The notes: generated from the sequence alone by a model not told the origin. Shown: positions 6,979 through 14,423, counted from the first letter of the stretch. The stretch is 16,072 bases of DNA from Anaerolineae bacterium (GCA_028284565.1 JANQRM010000150.1:1-16072); one strand, 5' to 3'. A program made the numbers and translations.

Positions 6979-8490
6979 TTATTCTTCGGTGAATTCGGAG
7001 ATGGTGAGGGAGTAACTGCCTTCGGTCTCGCCATCTTGTCCGCGATCCCGCATCACGACGACAAAGTAGGTTCCGGTTGAGGGGAAGGTGTAACGGTCTA
7101 CGCCTGCCACATCAAAGGGGTCGGTGGGTCCCCATGCACGTACTTCGTTGCCATTAATGTCTTGAATGACTATGCGGGGAATCAATGTGCCATTCGTGCG
7201 GACAACATTCAGTGTGACTTGTTGTTCTCCGTCGGCTGAATATTCATAACGATCCATCCAATTGGCATTACTGAGTGTGCCTTCTATGCTGGTATCAAGT
7301 GTGAGGGTGTCAACGGTTTCTGTGAGTGCTGGACTGCCAATGCCTGCGCCATCAAGGGACACGGTGAGGACATATGTGCCTTCAGTACCACCGTTTTGTT
7401 CGCCTTCACGCAAGACGCGCACAGTGTAGGTTCCGGGTGTATCGAGTGTTTGTTGGAAGATGCCTGCATATGCTCCAGTTGCATCTGTCCAACCGCGACG
7501 TATTTCTTGTCCACTACCACCAAGTAGAATTACAGATGGACGGAGGTTGCCTGCTTCTTCTGCGGCGATATCGAGGGGGCGACGGACTTCAATGGTTATC
7601 GTATCTGCTGTCTCTGTAGTGAGTGTCCAATCTTGATACCATTGTCCATCTTCAAGTGCGCCGATGAGGGTTTCGCCGTAGACAACTTCACCAGCAATTG
7701 CATTGAGAATAGGATTGCCTACTCCTGCGCCTGCGAGGTGAACGATGGCGCGATAGGTTCCTTCTGTTTCGCCATCGAAGCGACGAGAACGGGTAAAGGC
7801 GAGGGTATAGGTGCCAGCAGAGGGGATATCGTAGCGAACCAAGGCAATATCACCACCTCGATCTGTGAAGCCAGTCCGAAGGGATGCACCATTGCTATCT
7901 AAGATTTCGATTTCAGGTTCAAGTGTACCGCCCAAACGTGCCATTTCGATTTCAAGGGTATCTGGGGCTGAGGCTTCAAGCGTATAGCGTTGGAACCAGT
8001 GTTCATCGGTAATGCGTCCTTCAAAAGGTACATTGTAGGTGACTTCGCCCATAGCTCCCTGATTGATAGCATTGTCTTCACCACTGGCAAGTAGTTCGAC
8101 ACTCAGTTCATACTCGCCTTCTGAAGCACCACTTGCCCCGCGTTCTCGCTGAACAATGATGGTATATAGCCCATCCGACGGTAGGTCAACATCTTCTATC
8201 CAAGCAACTGCGCCGGTTCTATCGGGTCCAAAGCTACTGCCAATGTTGTTGGCTGAGGCATCCAGAATGATGACATCGGGACGGAGCGTTCCACTGATTC
8301 GCTCAGCCCTAATGCTAATGCGGTCTGCCGAGCCGACGACGAATTCCCATTCTTGTTGAGATTGGGTGTTGTCGAGTGTGCCTGTTACGGATGTGTCATA
8401 ACTGAGGGCGACATCTTCATCTTGTGCGAGGCTGATGGGGATAAGTAAAAGGAAGGTAATGATAGTGATGAATGTTGGTTTTTTCCACAT
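6979..8490 (-). CDS. Secreted protein of four PPC-like beta-sandwich repeats
   Basis: A 503-aa exported protein made almost entirely of four related domains of roughly 100-110 residues, at about 33-134, 150-252, 270-379 and 399-498. Each runs G-x-L/I-x(4-8)-W-x-x-x-Y/F..., then GTL.P.I.I.D..G, then a TGF/GGW-like turn, and ends P..GTYT..V.R.....G.TEGTY.L.V. This is the pattern of bacterial pre-peptidase C-terminal (PPC) domains. No peptidase or other catalytic domain is attached. A signal peptide (WKKP then a hydrophobic stretch) probably ends at SLA|QDED (Ala22). No lipobox is present. Start choice: the frame is open to an ATG at 8544, but ATG 8490 begins a proper signal peptide, has AGGAGA (8501-8506) 10 nt upstream, and lies downstream of an extended -10 promoter at 8528-8536, which the longer start would precede. 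A binding or adhesion role is inferred; no enzymatic role is visible. Confidence 0.82.
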   Translation of the reverse strand: MWKKPTFITIITFLLLIPISLAQDEDVALSYDTSVTGTLDNTQSQQEWEFVVGSADRISIRAERISGTLRPDVIILDASANNIGSSFGPDRTGAVAWIEDVDLPSDGLYTIIVQRERGASGASEGEYELSVELLASGEDNAINQGAMGEVTYNVPFEGRITDEHWFQRYTLEASAPDTLEIEMARLGGTLEPEIEILDSNGASLRTGFTDRGGDIALVRYDIPSAGTYTLAFTRSRRFDGETEGTYRAIVHLAGAGVGNPILNAIAGEVVYGETLIGALEDGQWYQDWTLTTETADTITIEVRRPLDIAAEEAGNLRPSVILLGGSGQEIRRGWTDATGAYAGIFQQTLDTPGTYTVRVLREGEQNGGTEGTYVLTVSLDGAGIGSPALTETVDTLTLDTSIEGTLSNANWMDRYEYSADGEQQVTLNVVRTNGTLIPRIVIQDINGNEVRAWGPTDPFDVAGVDRYTFPSTGTYFVVVMRDRGQDGETEGSYSLTISEFTEE

Positions 8491-8527
8491 TTGGGATGGT
8501 TCTCCTGTTTCATTTAGTGACGAGATA

Positions 8528-8536
8528 ATTATAACA
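8528..8536 (-). promoter_or_regulatory. Extended -10 promoter of the PPC-repeat gene
   Basis: On the minus strand the sequence reads TGTTATAAT, that is, TGn followed by a perfect TATAAT (8528-8533), about 37 nt upstream of the ATG at 8490. No good -35 hexamer is seen, which fits an extended -10 promoter. It supports the shorter start of the downstream gene. Confidence 0.45.
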
Positions 8537-8587
8537 TTCTGCATTAAGCCATGCTGATAAAAAGTATAAAAACGATGTTAGGGTTTA

Positions 8588-8604
8588 AGTTGTTAGTCGT
8601 TAGT
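8588..8604. repeat. Heptanucleotide repeat remnant (ACTAACR type)
   Basis: Read on the minus strand, this is ACTAACG-ACTAACA-ACT, a period-7 tract of about two and a half units in the gap between divergent genes. It matches the consensus of the longer heptamer array at 13067-13108, so the two appear to be the same dispersed simple-repeat family. Confidence 0.5.
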
Positions 8605-8764
8605 TTTTTCGTGATTATCTGGGCGGTGATGCTGATTTAGGCGGTGTGTCGGCGGGTGATTAAGAGGTGTAAAAACGATAAATAAAGAATTGTGAAAACC
8701 TTAATGATTGTAGTGATATTTATCCACTATTGTAAAGGTGTGTCGTCATTATTCAGGAGTTATC

Positions 8765-9259
8765 ATGATGCGTCGTCTTATTCTTTGCTTGATTGCTGTA
8801 TTCAGCCTTGGACTAATCCCGACTTTTGCCAATGAAGATTCCATGATTCAAACGATTGACAATTGGTTGACGGATTGTTCGTATATGGTGTCGATCAATA
8901 TCGAGATGGAATTTGCGTCTATGGACGACGCAGTTGATGATTGGTATGCGGTTGTGATATTCGATGGCAATGGTCAATTGGTCTCTGGTGATTTTCATCA
9001 ACATGATGGATTGAGTGAGTCGGTAGGGGTAGGGCGGACGTTCCATGCACCGACAGCACGTCCCTTTATGGTGCAGGTCTATGATATTGCAGAACCGACA
9101 GAATGGGATGAAGCCGACCTCGTGAATGGCTTGCTATTAGATGAAGCGACTTTCGACCCCTCATCCTTCCATATGGCGTGTGCTGGTTTACCACTGGGCT
9201 TGGTCGATAAAGAAGATGACAATCCTGTGCTGACTTTGCTCAAGCAATTTGAAGATTAA
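8765..9259 (+). CDS. Small secreted protein of unknown function
   Basis: A 164-aa protein not recognised as any family. It begins MMRRLILCLIAVFSLGLIP, a clear Sec signal peptide with likely cleavage after TFA (Ala22). The mature part is acidic, about 142 aa, with two cysteines (Cys38 in LTDCSY and Cys139 in MACAG) that could form one disulfide, and beta-type stretches such as WYAVVIFDGNGQLVSG and RPFMVQVYDI. The pattern suggests a single compact beta domain, possibly akin to the PPC-like domains encoded next door, but this is not demonstrable by eye. The start is ATG 8765 with AGGAG (8755-8759) 5 nt upstream; an in-frame GTG-type extension to 8738 lacks support. Its stop overlaps the stop of the convergent phosphodiesterase gene (bases 9256-9259 shared). 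Confidence 0.72.
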   Translation: MMRRLILCLIAVFSLGLIPTFANEDSMIQTIDNWLTDCSYMVSINIEMEFASMDDAVDDWYAVVIFDGNGQLVSGDFHQHDGLSESVGVGRTFHAPTARPFMVQVYDIAEPTEWDEADLVNGLLLDEATFDPSSFHMACAGLPLGLVDKEDDNPVLTLLKQFED

Positions 9260-10044
9260 TCCTCAGTAATAAAAATGTCCATTGGGCAAGAGCCTTCCCA
9301 TTCGTGGTGGGGTTGGAAGCCCATCAAATGCGCGATGGTCGGTGCTGTATCGAGAAGACTGATGGGACGGTCAATGATATAGCCCGACTTAATCTTTTGC
9401 CCTGCAATGCCCCATGGAATGGTCATATCTTCTGGCTTGTCTGTGCCGTGACTGCGATCATGTCCACCATGGTCGCTATGTAGAATTACCGTGTAATCAC
9501 TCGATAGTGAATCGAGTAATTTTCCAACGAGTACATCGACATCTTTAATCATTTGGAGATAACCATCGGACATCCAACCATAAGCATGTCCGGCGATGTC
9601 GGTTGCTCCCATATAGACAAAGGCGAAGTGGGGTTGTTCGGTAGTGATGTATTGAATGGCTGTGTGGGCGACGTTTTGAGAATCAACTAATCCACCATTT
9701 GCTCGTTCAATGTAGTAGCTAAATTTGAGTGTTTCCGGTGTATTCAGGCTCCGTAGGGGTTCCCAACTATGGAAAAAGGCGGTATCCAAGTCTGCCATGA
9801 GTTCGATGATGCCGGGTAGCGGACGTGCCATAGGAGTATACACGTTGGAGGTGACCCCATGTCGTGTAGGTGGGACGCTATGAAAGGTGGACATATGGCA
9901 AGGAAGAGTAATCGAGGGCATGACGGATTGTGCAATGAGGGTGTGTGCGCCGGATTGATAGAACTGGTCGATACGCGGGCTGTATCCACTGAACAGTGCA
10001 TCAGGACGTAAGCCGTCTACACTGATATAAATTACTTTTGTCAT
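9256..10044 (-). CDS. Alkaline-phosphatase-superfamily phosphodiesterase (type I phosphodiesterase/nucleotide pyrophosphatase-like)
   Basis: A 262-aa bimetal hydrolase of the NPP/phosphodiesterase branch. Visible residues are Asp10 in SVDGLRPD, the nucleophile Thr46 in PSITLPCH, the HGV turn at 62-64, Asp149 and His153 in ATDIAGHAYGW, Asp191 and His192 in SDHGGHD, and His199 in RSHGTD. Together these form the two-metal set of the superfamily. It is shorter than typical NPPs (about 400 aa), lacking the large insertions, and has no signal peptide, so a cytosolic enzyme cleaving a phosphate mono- or diester is likely. The substrate cannot be told. The start is ATG 10044: AAGGAG (10052-10057) lies 7 nt before it and overlaps the stop of the upstream permease gene, so the two are translated as an operon. 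The in-frame extension to 10110 reads back into the permease gene and is rejected. Confidence 0.85.
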   Translation of the reverse strand: MTKVIYISVDGLRPDALFSGYSPRIDQFYQSGAHTLIAQSVMPSITLPCHMSTFHSVPPTRHGVTSNVYTPMARPLPGIIELMADLDTAFFHSWEPLRSLNTPETLKFSYYIERANGGLVDSQNVAHTAIQYITTEQPHFAFVYMGATDIAGHAYGWMSDGYLQMIKDVDVLVGKLLDSLSSDYTVILHSDHGGHDRSHGTDKPEDMTIPWGIAGQKIKSGYIIDRPISLLDTAPTIAHLMGFQPHHEWEGSCPMDIFITED

Positions 10045-10055
10045 GTTCTTGCTCC

Positions 10056-10916
10056 TTATCCTATGGCTAATGCCATCACACCGATGACGATGACTAATGC
10101 GGCTGACCAACGCCGTTTGATTTGACCTTCTTTGAGCAGATATGTTCCCATCATCGCACCGATTAGAATGCTGATTTCACGAATGGGTGCGATGTAACTG
10201 ACGGGGCTGAAGGTGAGTGCAGTTAAGACTAAGATGTAGGCGAGTGGGCTGAGTATGGCAATGCCAAGTGCTTCTTTGCGATGAGTTTGCCATTCATGCC
10301 TCACTTCATCCCAACGATGGCGTATCCACCAAGTGAAGACGAGGGTACGTATCAAATCACCTGACCATTCGTAGAGAATCGGTGGGATAAGCAGGATGCC
10401 CACAGCGTATTTATCCCAGATGGTGTAGGAGGCGATGATTGCGCCGATGGTGAGAGCATGTTTGATGGCGGGACGGGCGCGTGGGTCTTGGAGAGACTTG
10501 AATCCGTCCATAAAGATAAAGACACCCATACCAATGCTCAAGATGCCGATAATGGCGAGGAGTGTGGGGCGTTCATTAAAGAGAATTATGGCGGTGATGG
10601 TTGCTAAGAGCGGCCCTGTCCCGCGAGCAAGCGGATAGACCAGCGATAAATCACCTGTTTGGTAGCCTTTTGTCAGCATGGAAAAATAGGCGATGTGGAG
10701 GAGCCCTGTCCCCAACATAAAGACCAGCCATATGGGTGTGATGGTTTGCTCCATTAAAGCGAACGAGGCGAGAGCGAAAGGCGCGTAGATTAGGGTCATC
10801 AAGAAGGAAAAGAGCCAGATGAATGGCAAACCACCACCTGCGCGTTTGGAGAGCAGATTCCATGTGGCATGGAAGATGGCGGAGGTGAGGACAAGTCCCA
10901 ATGCGAGTTGGGTCAT
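10056..10916 (-). CDS. EamA/DMT-superfamily permease
   Basis: A 286-aa integral membrane protein with about ten hydrophobic segments in two similar halves (about 1-135 and 150-286), as in EamA (drug/metabolite transporter) carriers. Family-like features include the first-helix pattern FHATWNLLSKRAGG, SLVYPLARGTGPLLA with FNERPTLLAIIGILSIGMG closing the first half, and SYIAPIREISILIGAMMGTYLLKEG with RRWSAALVIVIGV closing the second. Substrates of such carriers are small metabolites, amino acids or nucleotide-related compounds, and are not predictable here. ATG 10916 has only a weak, distant AAGGGA. It is the first gene of a two-gene unit with the phosphodiesterase, 11 nt apart, which suggests linked transport and hydrolysis of one metabolite class (inference). 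A promoter lies at 10970-10997. Confidence 0.85.
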   Translation of the reverse strand: MTQLALGLVLTSAIFHATWNLLSKRAGGGLPFIWLFSFLMTLIYAPFALASFALMEQTITPIWLVFMLGTGLLHIAYFSMLTKGYQTGDLSLVYPLARGTGPLLATITAIILFNERPTLLAIIGILSIGMGVFIFMDGFKSLQDPRARPAIKHALTIGAIIASYTIWDKYAVGILLIPPILYEWSGDLIRTLVFTWWIRHRWDEVRHEWQTHRKEALGIAILSPLAYILVLTALTFSPVSYIAPIREISILIGAMMGTYLLKEGQIKRRWSAALVIVIGVMALAIG

Positions 10917-10969
10917 GAAGGTGATATTCCCTTGATTGAGAATATGAAATTAATTGACTGAATTTGCCA

Positions 10970-10997
10970 ATTATACTCAATTCAGGGGTGATGTCGA
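10970..10997 (-). promoter_or_regulatory. Sigma-70-type promoter of the permease/phosphodiesterase operon
   Basis: On the minus strand TCGACA (10992-10997; 5 of 6 matches to TTGACA) is separated by 16 nt from a perfect TATAAT (10970-10975). It sits across the end of the preceding ATPase gene, about 55 nt upstream of ATG 10916, so the permease operon can be transcribed independently of the B12-uptake operon. Confidence 0.5.
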
Positions 10998-12005
10998 TTT
11001 TTGTTCGGTATGTGAGTTTAATACATTGATCAGTTCTTCAATGGAGTGGGCGTTTTGTTGTTGCGTCGGGGTGTGGATATGCCAGTGATTGTTGTCGATT
11101 TGGATGTGAAGGCTGGAATCATCAGCGAGGGTATAGCCGTTGCGTTCTAGGGCGCGCTGTGTCCAGAGGAAGGTGGGATTATCGCCTGTGAGTTTGACGG
11201 ATTTGGTGGCGTTGGGTGTCATCTGGAATGCGCCAGTGGATAGCTCAAAATGAACGCCCTCATGAGCAAAGGTGTCGGCGAATTGTCCATTGAGGACACA
11301 ATCTTCGGGGGTTCCGTTGTGGATGTTGCCTTGTGATGACATGAGCCAGAGTTTATCAGCAGTGCGAAGGGCAAGGTCGAGGTCGTGTGTTGATAATAGG
11401 ATAGCGCGGTCGTGCGTATGGGCGAGGTCTTTGAGGAGTTGCATGATTTCGACACGGCGGGGGAGGTCGAGGAAGGCAGTAGGTTCGTCGAGGAGGATGA
11501 GTTTGGGGTCTTGGGCAAGGGCGCGGGCAATCCAGATTTTTTGGCGTTGACCATCGCTGAGTTCGGCGACGGGTTTGTAGACGATGCCCTGAGCATCAAC
11601 CGCGATGATGGCATTGTGAATGGCGCGTTCATCGTCTTTCGTAAGGCGACCTGTCCAATCCGTGTAGGGATGTCGTCCGAGTGCGACCAGTTCATAGCCT
11701 GATAATAAGCCGACATTTGGGCGTTCTGTGAGGACAATGCTGAGGTGTTGGGCGCGTTGGGAGACGGATAGTTGCGAAAGATTCTGACTGTCGAGAACAA
11801 TTGTGCCGTCGAGTGGTGGTTGCATTCCGGCGATGGTGCGGAGAAGGGTGGATTTGCCGACACCGTTTGCACCAAGTAGACAAACCAATTCGCCTTTTTG
11901 GAGGTTGAGATTGAGGTTGTCAGCGATGATGTGGGGTGGTTTACGTCGGGATTTCGCATAGCCAATTGATAAGTTCTGGGTTCGGAGGATGGGTTGCTGG
12001 TTCAT
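10977..12005 (-). CDS. btuD: ABC transporter ATPase, cobalamin/iron-siderophore type
   Basis: A 342-aa cytosolic ATPase that powers the permease encoded just upstream. Walker A is GANGVGKST (45-53), the signature is LSDGQ (149-153), Walker B is LILLDEP (169-175), the D-loop FLD follows, and the switch histidine is His207 in STHDLD. The Q-loop position, normally VPQ, reads VLTER (91-95). GYELVALGRHPYT matches FecE/FepC/BtuD-type ATPases. A C-terminal extension of about 80 residues beyond the usual 255-260 contains a beta-rich stretch (KLTGDNPTFLWTQRALERNG and SLHIQIDNNHWHIHT) of unknown role, perhaps regulatory. ATG 12005 overlaps the permease stop (bases 12002-12005); the longer frame up to 12260 is only a shadow of the permease gene. 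Assignment to B12 rests on the riboswitch at the head of the operon. Confidence 0.87.
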   Translation of the reverse strand: MNQQPILRTQNLSIGYAKSRRKPPHIIADNLNLNLQKGELVCLLGANGVGKSTLLRTIAGMQPPLDGTIVLDSQNLSQLSVSQRAQHLSIVLTERPNVGLLSGYELVALGRHPYTDWTGRLTKDDERAIHNAIIAVDAQGIVYKPVAELSDGQRQKIWIARALAQDPKLILLDEPTAFLDLPRRVEIMQLLKDLAHTHDRAILLSTHDLDLALRTADKLWLMSSQGNIHNGTPEDCVLNGQFADTFAHEGVHFELSTGAFQMTPNATKSVKLTGDNPTFLWTQRALERNGYTLADDSSLHIQIDNNHWHIHTPTQQQNAHSIEELINVLNSHTEQKSTSPLN

Positions 12006-13111
12006 GAGGCGAAGGCTTTTTGCATGTTGCGCTGACGGAGAATCACACCGATGACGATGGGTGCGCCGATGAGTGCGGTGATGGCATTGAGTGGGAGTAC
12101 GAGCGAACTGCCGGGGACTTCTGCGATGAAGCCAGCGAGAATAGCAACAATGCCTCCCATGAGGATGGTCGCTGGCACGAGGGTGCGATGGTTGGAGGTA
12201 TTGAAGATGCTCCGACAGATGTGTGGGACAGCAATGCCAATGAAGCCAATGGGTCCACAAAAGGCAGTGACTGCCCCTGCCAATATGGATGTGCTAACGA
12301 TGATTCCAATCCGTGCGCGCTGGACATTGAGTCCCATGCTTCGGGCATAGTTTTCGCCGAGTAGGAGCGAGTTGAGGGACTTTGATAGCAGGAGGGCGAT
12401 GGTGAGTCCGATGAGGATGATGGGAGCGAAGATGATGAGTTGGCTCCATGTGACTCCGCTAAAACTACCGAATGTCCAATTGATGTAGGCTTGGATGCGC
12501 TCCGCAATGCTGAAATAGAGCAAGAGGCTGACGATGGCATAAGTGAGTTGTCCGAGCATGAGACCGAGAATCAATAATGTCATCGGGCTGTGAACATAGC
12601 GTGCCATCCACAAGACGAACATCATGGTGATACCTGCGCCAAGTGTCGCTGCCATTGCAAGTGCGAAATCACCCGTTAAGCCTAAGCCTGCCAACATTGT
12701 CCCGCCGACTGTGCCGACGGACAGAACAACCAAGGCGACTCCCAAACTTGCGCCAGAGCTAATCCCCAGAATGAAGGGGCTGGCAAGTGGATTGCGGAAG
12801 AAGGTTTGCATCATCAAGCCACTGACTCCGAGTGCTGAACCTGCGAGTAGGGCAGTGAGGGCTTTGGGCAAGCGGAACTTGAGGATGATGTTTGTCCATG
12901 AGGTTTTGTCGGCTTCTCCGCCGAGTAGGATGGTGATGATTTGGTCGAGTGGGATGTTGACGGAACCGACGGCGAGTGTGAGGAAAAAGATGGCGACTAA
13001 TCCAAGTACTAACAACCACAAGGCGCGCGATGACTTGTGTATCTTGGGGATACGGTTTGCTGATGTGGTGAGTTGATAGTTGTTGGTGATTAGTTGCTGG
13101 TTGTTGGTCAT
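12002..13111 (-). CDS. btuC: FecCD/BtuC-family ABC transporter permease
   Basis: A 369-aa membrane permease, probably of ten transmembrane helices. Family segments: GSVNIPLDQI after the first helix, FRLPKALTALLAGSALGVSG with RNPLASPFILGISSGASLG, a SMGLNVQRAR cytoplasmic coupling segment, GPIGFIGIAVPHICR, and the C-terminal ITALIGAPIVIGVILRQR. It forms the channel for the substrate delivered by the binding protein encoded upstream. The N-terminus is odd: the first 15-16 residues (MTNNQQLITNNYQL and on) are the translation of a heptanucleotide tandem repeat, and the ATG at 13109-13111 directly follows the array with no Shine-Dalgarno. The family-like sequence begins only near residue 28, so the native start may have been replaced, or a downstream TTG used. 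The stop overlaps the ATPase start by 4 nt. Confidence 0.88.
   Translation of the reverse strand: MTNNQQLITNNYQLTTSANRIPKIHKSSRALWLLVLGLVAIFFLTLAVGSVNIPLDQIITILLGGEADKTSWTNIILKFRLPKALTALLAGSALGVSGLMMQTFFRNPLASPFILGISSGASLGVALVVLSVGTVGGTMLAGLGLTGDFALAMAATLGAGITMMFVLWMARYVHSPMTLLILGLMLGQLTYAIVSLLLYFSIAERIQAYINWTFGSFSGVTWSQLIIFAPIILIGLTIALLLSKSLNSLLLGENYARSMGLNVQRARIGIIVSTSILAGAVTAFCGPIGFIGIAVPHICRSIFNTSNHRTLVPATILMGGIVAILAGFIAEVPGSSLVLPLNAITALIGAPIVIGVILRQRNMQKAFAS
13067..13108. repeat. Six-unit heptanucleotide tandem repeat at the permease start
   Basis: Read on the minus strand from the ATG inward, the units are ACCAACA, ACCAGCA, ACTAATC, ACCAACA, ACTATCA and ACTCACC, consensus ACYAACA, period 7, 42 bp in total. 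Because 7 is not a multiple of 3, the encoded peptide is a degenerate NNQQLIT/NNYQLTT seven-residue repeat. The array abuts the start codon of the permease gene. Short heptamer tandem repeats of this kind are familiar in filamentous cyanobacteria and some other bacteria. Confidence 0.75.
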
Positions 13112-13130
13112 ACTGTCTTATTTACTTTAT

Positions 13131-13150
13131 GGGCGCACAGCTGTACGCCC
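13131..13150. repeat. Near-perfect 20-bp palindrome between binding-protein and permease genes
   Basis: GGGCG...CGCCC flanks the core ACAGCTGT; all but one base pair is symmetric. In the operon mRNA this would be a stable stem-loop 15 nt after the binding-protein stop. There is no U-run after it in the direction of transcription, so it is more likely an mRNA-processing/stability hairpin or a dispersed palindromic repeat than a terminator. Confidence 0.6.
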
Positions 13151-13165
13151 TTACATTTTTCTTTT

Positions 13166-14329
13166 TTATTCGAGGACGAAGAAGTAGACGAGTTCATGGT
13201 CAGGTAGAACTTTGGGATAGAGCATGGCGATAATGTCTAATAGGACAAGATGGGGATTGGTGACTCCGCTTTCGTAGAAATCGGCGGTGGTGTTGTAGAC
13301 TGTGCCATTTGCCAAAGCAGAAAAGTCGGCGTAGCGTTCATCTTGTGCGAGTAAATCATCGAGTGTAAATACCCCAAATGCGTTGACCATCCACACATCG
13401 GATTCAAGAGTCGATTCATAGACGGTTTCAAAGTCGGCAAAGGCACTGATGTTGGGTGCAAGTTCGGCAAGGGCGATGGTTCCGCCTGCATCATTGATGA
13501 GTTGACCGGAATAGGTCTCTGCGCCGGGGATTGTCCATGAGTCCGTGAAGGATGAGAAGCTGTTCCAAAGGAAAGTGGCTGTATCGGCTGAGATGTCTTG
13601 GGCAAGTGATTGCGCTGTGACATAAGCCGACTCGATATCGCCAAAGAAAGCGTTGACTTCGGCTTCTGCATTGTAGAAGAGCGCGGTGAACTTAATCCAT
13701 TCTGCCCGTCCGAGTGGAGACGATTCGACATAATCGGCATTGATAGCAACAGGTATGCCTGCATCTAACAAGACCGGATGCGCGTCGAATTCCGGACTGC
13801 CACTGCCGAAGGTCATGACTAGATCAGGGTTTGTATCAAGGATGAGTTCGATGTTGAGGGTTGCGCCTCCACCGACTTCGATGAGTTCGCCATCTTCCGC
13901 GAGAGCTAAGACATCGGGCGAGGTAGTGAAGGCAGTTGTATCCACGCCGACGAGGTTATCGAGCAAGTCCAGTTCGACAAAGTGGGGCAAGATGGTGGTG
14001 GACATAACAATCGAGTCTTCAATGGGGACTTCGATAATTTGAGCATCGTCGAAGCCATCGGGTGTAGGCGTGCCACATAGGAAAAGGACATATTGGAAGG
14101 TGTCATCTTCAGTTGCGCCGAACCATGGATTAAGCACATTGATGACCTTGTAGTGGTTGAAATATTCAACCGTAAAACCCAGTGCATGGTCGATGGTGAG
14201 TTTGTCGGGAAAATAATCGACATCAGAGTCATAATCGGTGACGCAGACATTGGTGTCTTGTGCTGAGATGGGTATCAGCGTTAATAAGATAAATAAGAGA
14301 GAGATACTGGTACGAGTAAATTTAAGCAT
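13166..14329 (-). CDS. btuF: ABC transporter substrate-binding protein, probable cobalamin
   Basis: A 387-aa exported binding protein of the TroA-like helical-backbone (BtuF/FepB) class. A signal peptide begins MLKFTRTSISLLFILLTLIP, with likely cleavage after PISA (Ala23). TroA-like features include STTILPHFVELDLLDNLVGVD (N-lobe start, residues 110-130), ELILDTNPDLVMTFGSGSP, AGIPVAINADYVE, and SPLGRAEWIKFTALFYN leading into the long backbone helix. The C-lobe ends around NPHLVLLDIIAMLYP. Glu202 (YVESSP) and nearby acidic residues sit where permease-docking glutamates occur, but this is not certain. It has no lipobox cysteine, unusual if the cell is monoderm. The start is ATG 14329 with GGAGG (14336-14340) 6 nt upstream; an extension to 14365 is open but unsupported. 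First gene of the riboswitch-controlled operon, 54 nt before the permease. Confidence 0.85.
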   Translation of the reverse strand: MLKFTRTSISLLFILLTLIPISAQDTNVCVTDYDSDVDYFPDKLTIDHALGFTVEYFNHYKVINVLNPWFGATEDDTFQYVLFLCGTPTPDGFDDAQIIEVPIEDSIVMSTTILPHFVELDLLDNLVGVDTTAFTTSPDVLALAEDGELIEVGGGATLNIELILDTNPDLVMTFGSGSPEFDAHPVLLDAGIPVAINADYVESSPLGRAEWIKFTALFYNAEAEVNAFFGDIESAYVTAQSLAQDISADTATFLWNSFSSFTDSWTIPGAETYSGQLINDAGGTIALAELAPNISAFADFETVYESTLESDVWMVNAFGVFTLDDLLAQDERYADFSALANGTVYNTTADFYESGVTNPHLVLLDIIAMLYPKVLPDHELVYFFVLE

Positions 14330-14423
14330 GAATCGCCTCCATAGAGCGGGTGATGAAATTCGCATAGTCAGAAGCGATGGTTAGCTGGCTGATTTTGTTG
14401 ATGGAAAACCGTTGGCTGGGAAT

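Noticed and set aside
6707..7015. A 102-codon plus-strand frame through the intergenic region
   Set aside because: It runs through the inverted repeats and terminator and into the opposing gene, with no RBS and no recognisable composition.
8491..8544. Longer start (ATG 8544) for the PPC-repeat protein
   Set aside because: That ATG lies upstream of the likely -10 box and would put 18 polar residues before the signal peptide; ATG 8490 has its own RBS.
12006..12260. In-frame upstream extension of the ATPase gene to 12260
   Set aside because: The extra 85 residues are His/Pro/Arg-rich, unlike any ABC protein, and lie inside the permease gene; ATG 12005 gives a normal N-terminus and an ATGA overlap.
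12624..13076. A 150-codon plus-strand frame opposite the permease
   Set aside because: Antisense to a confident membrane-protein gene; Pro/Lys-rich with no motif.
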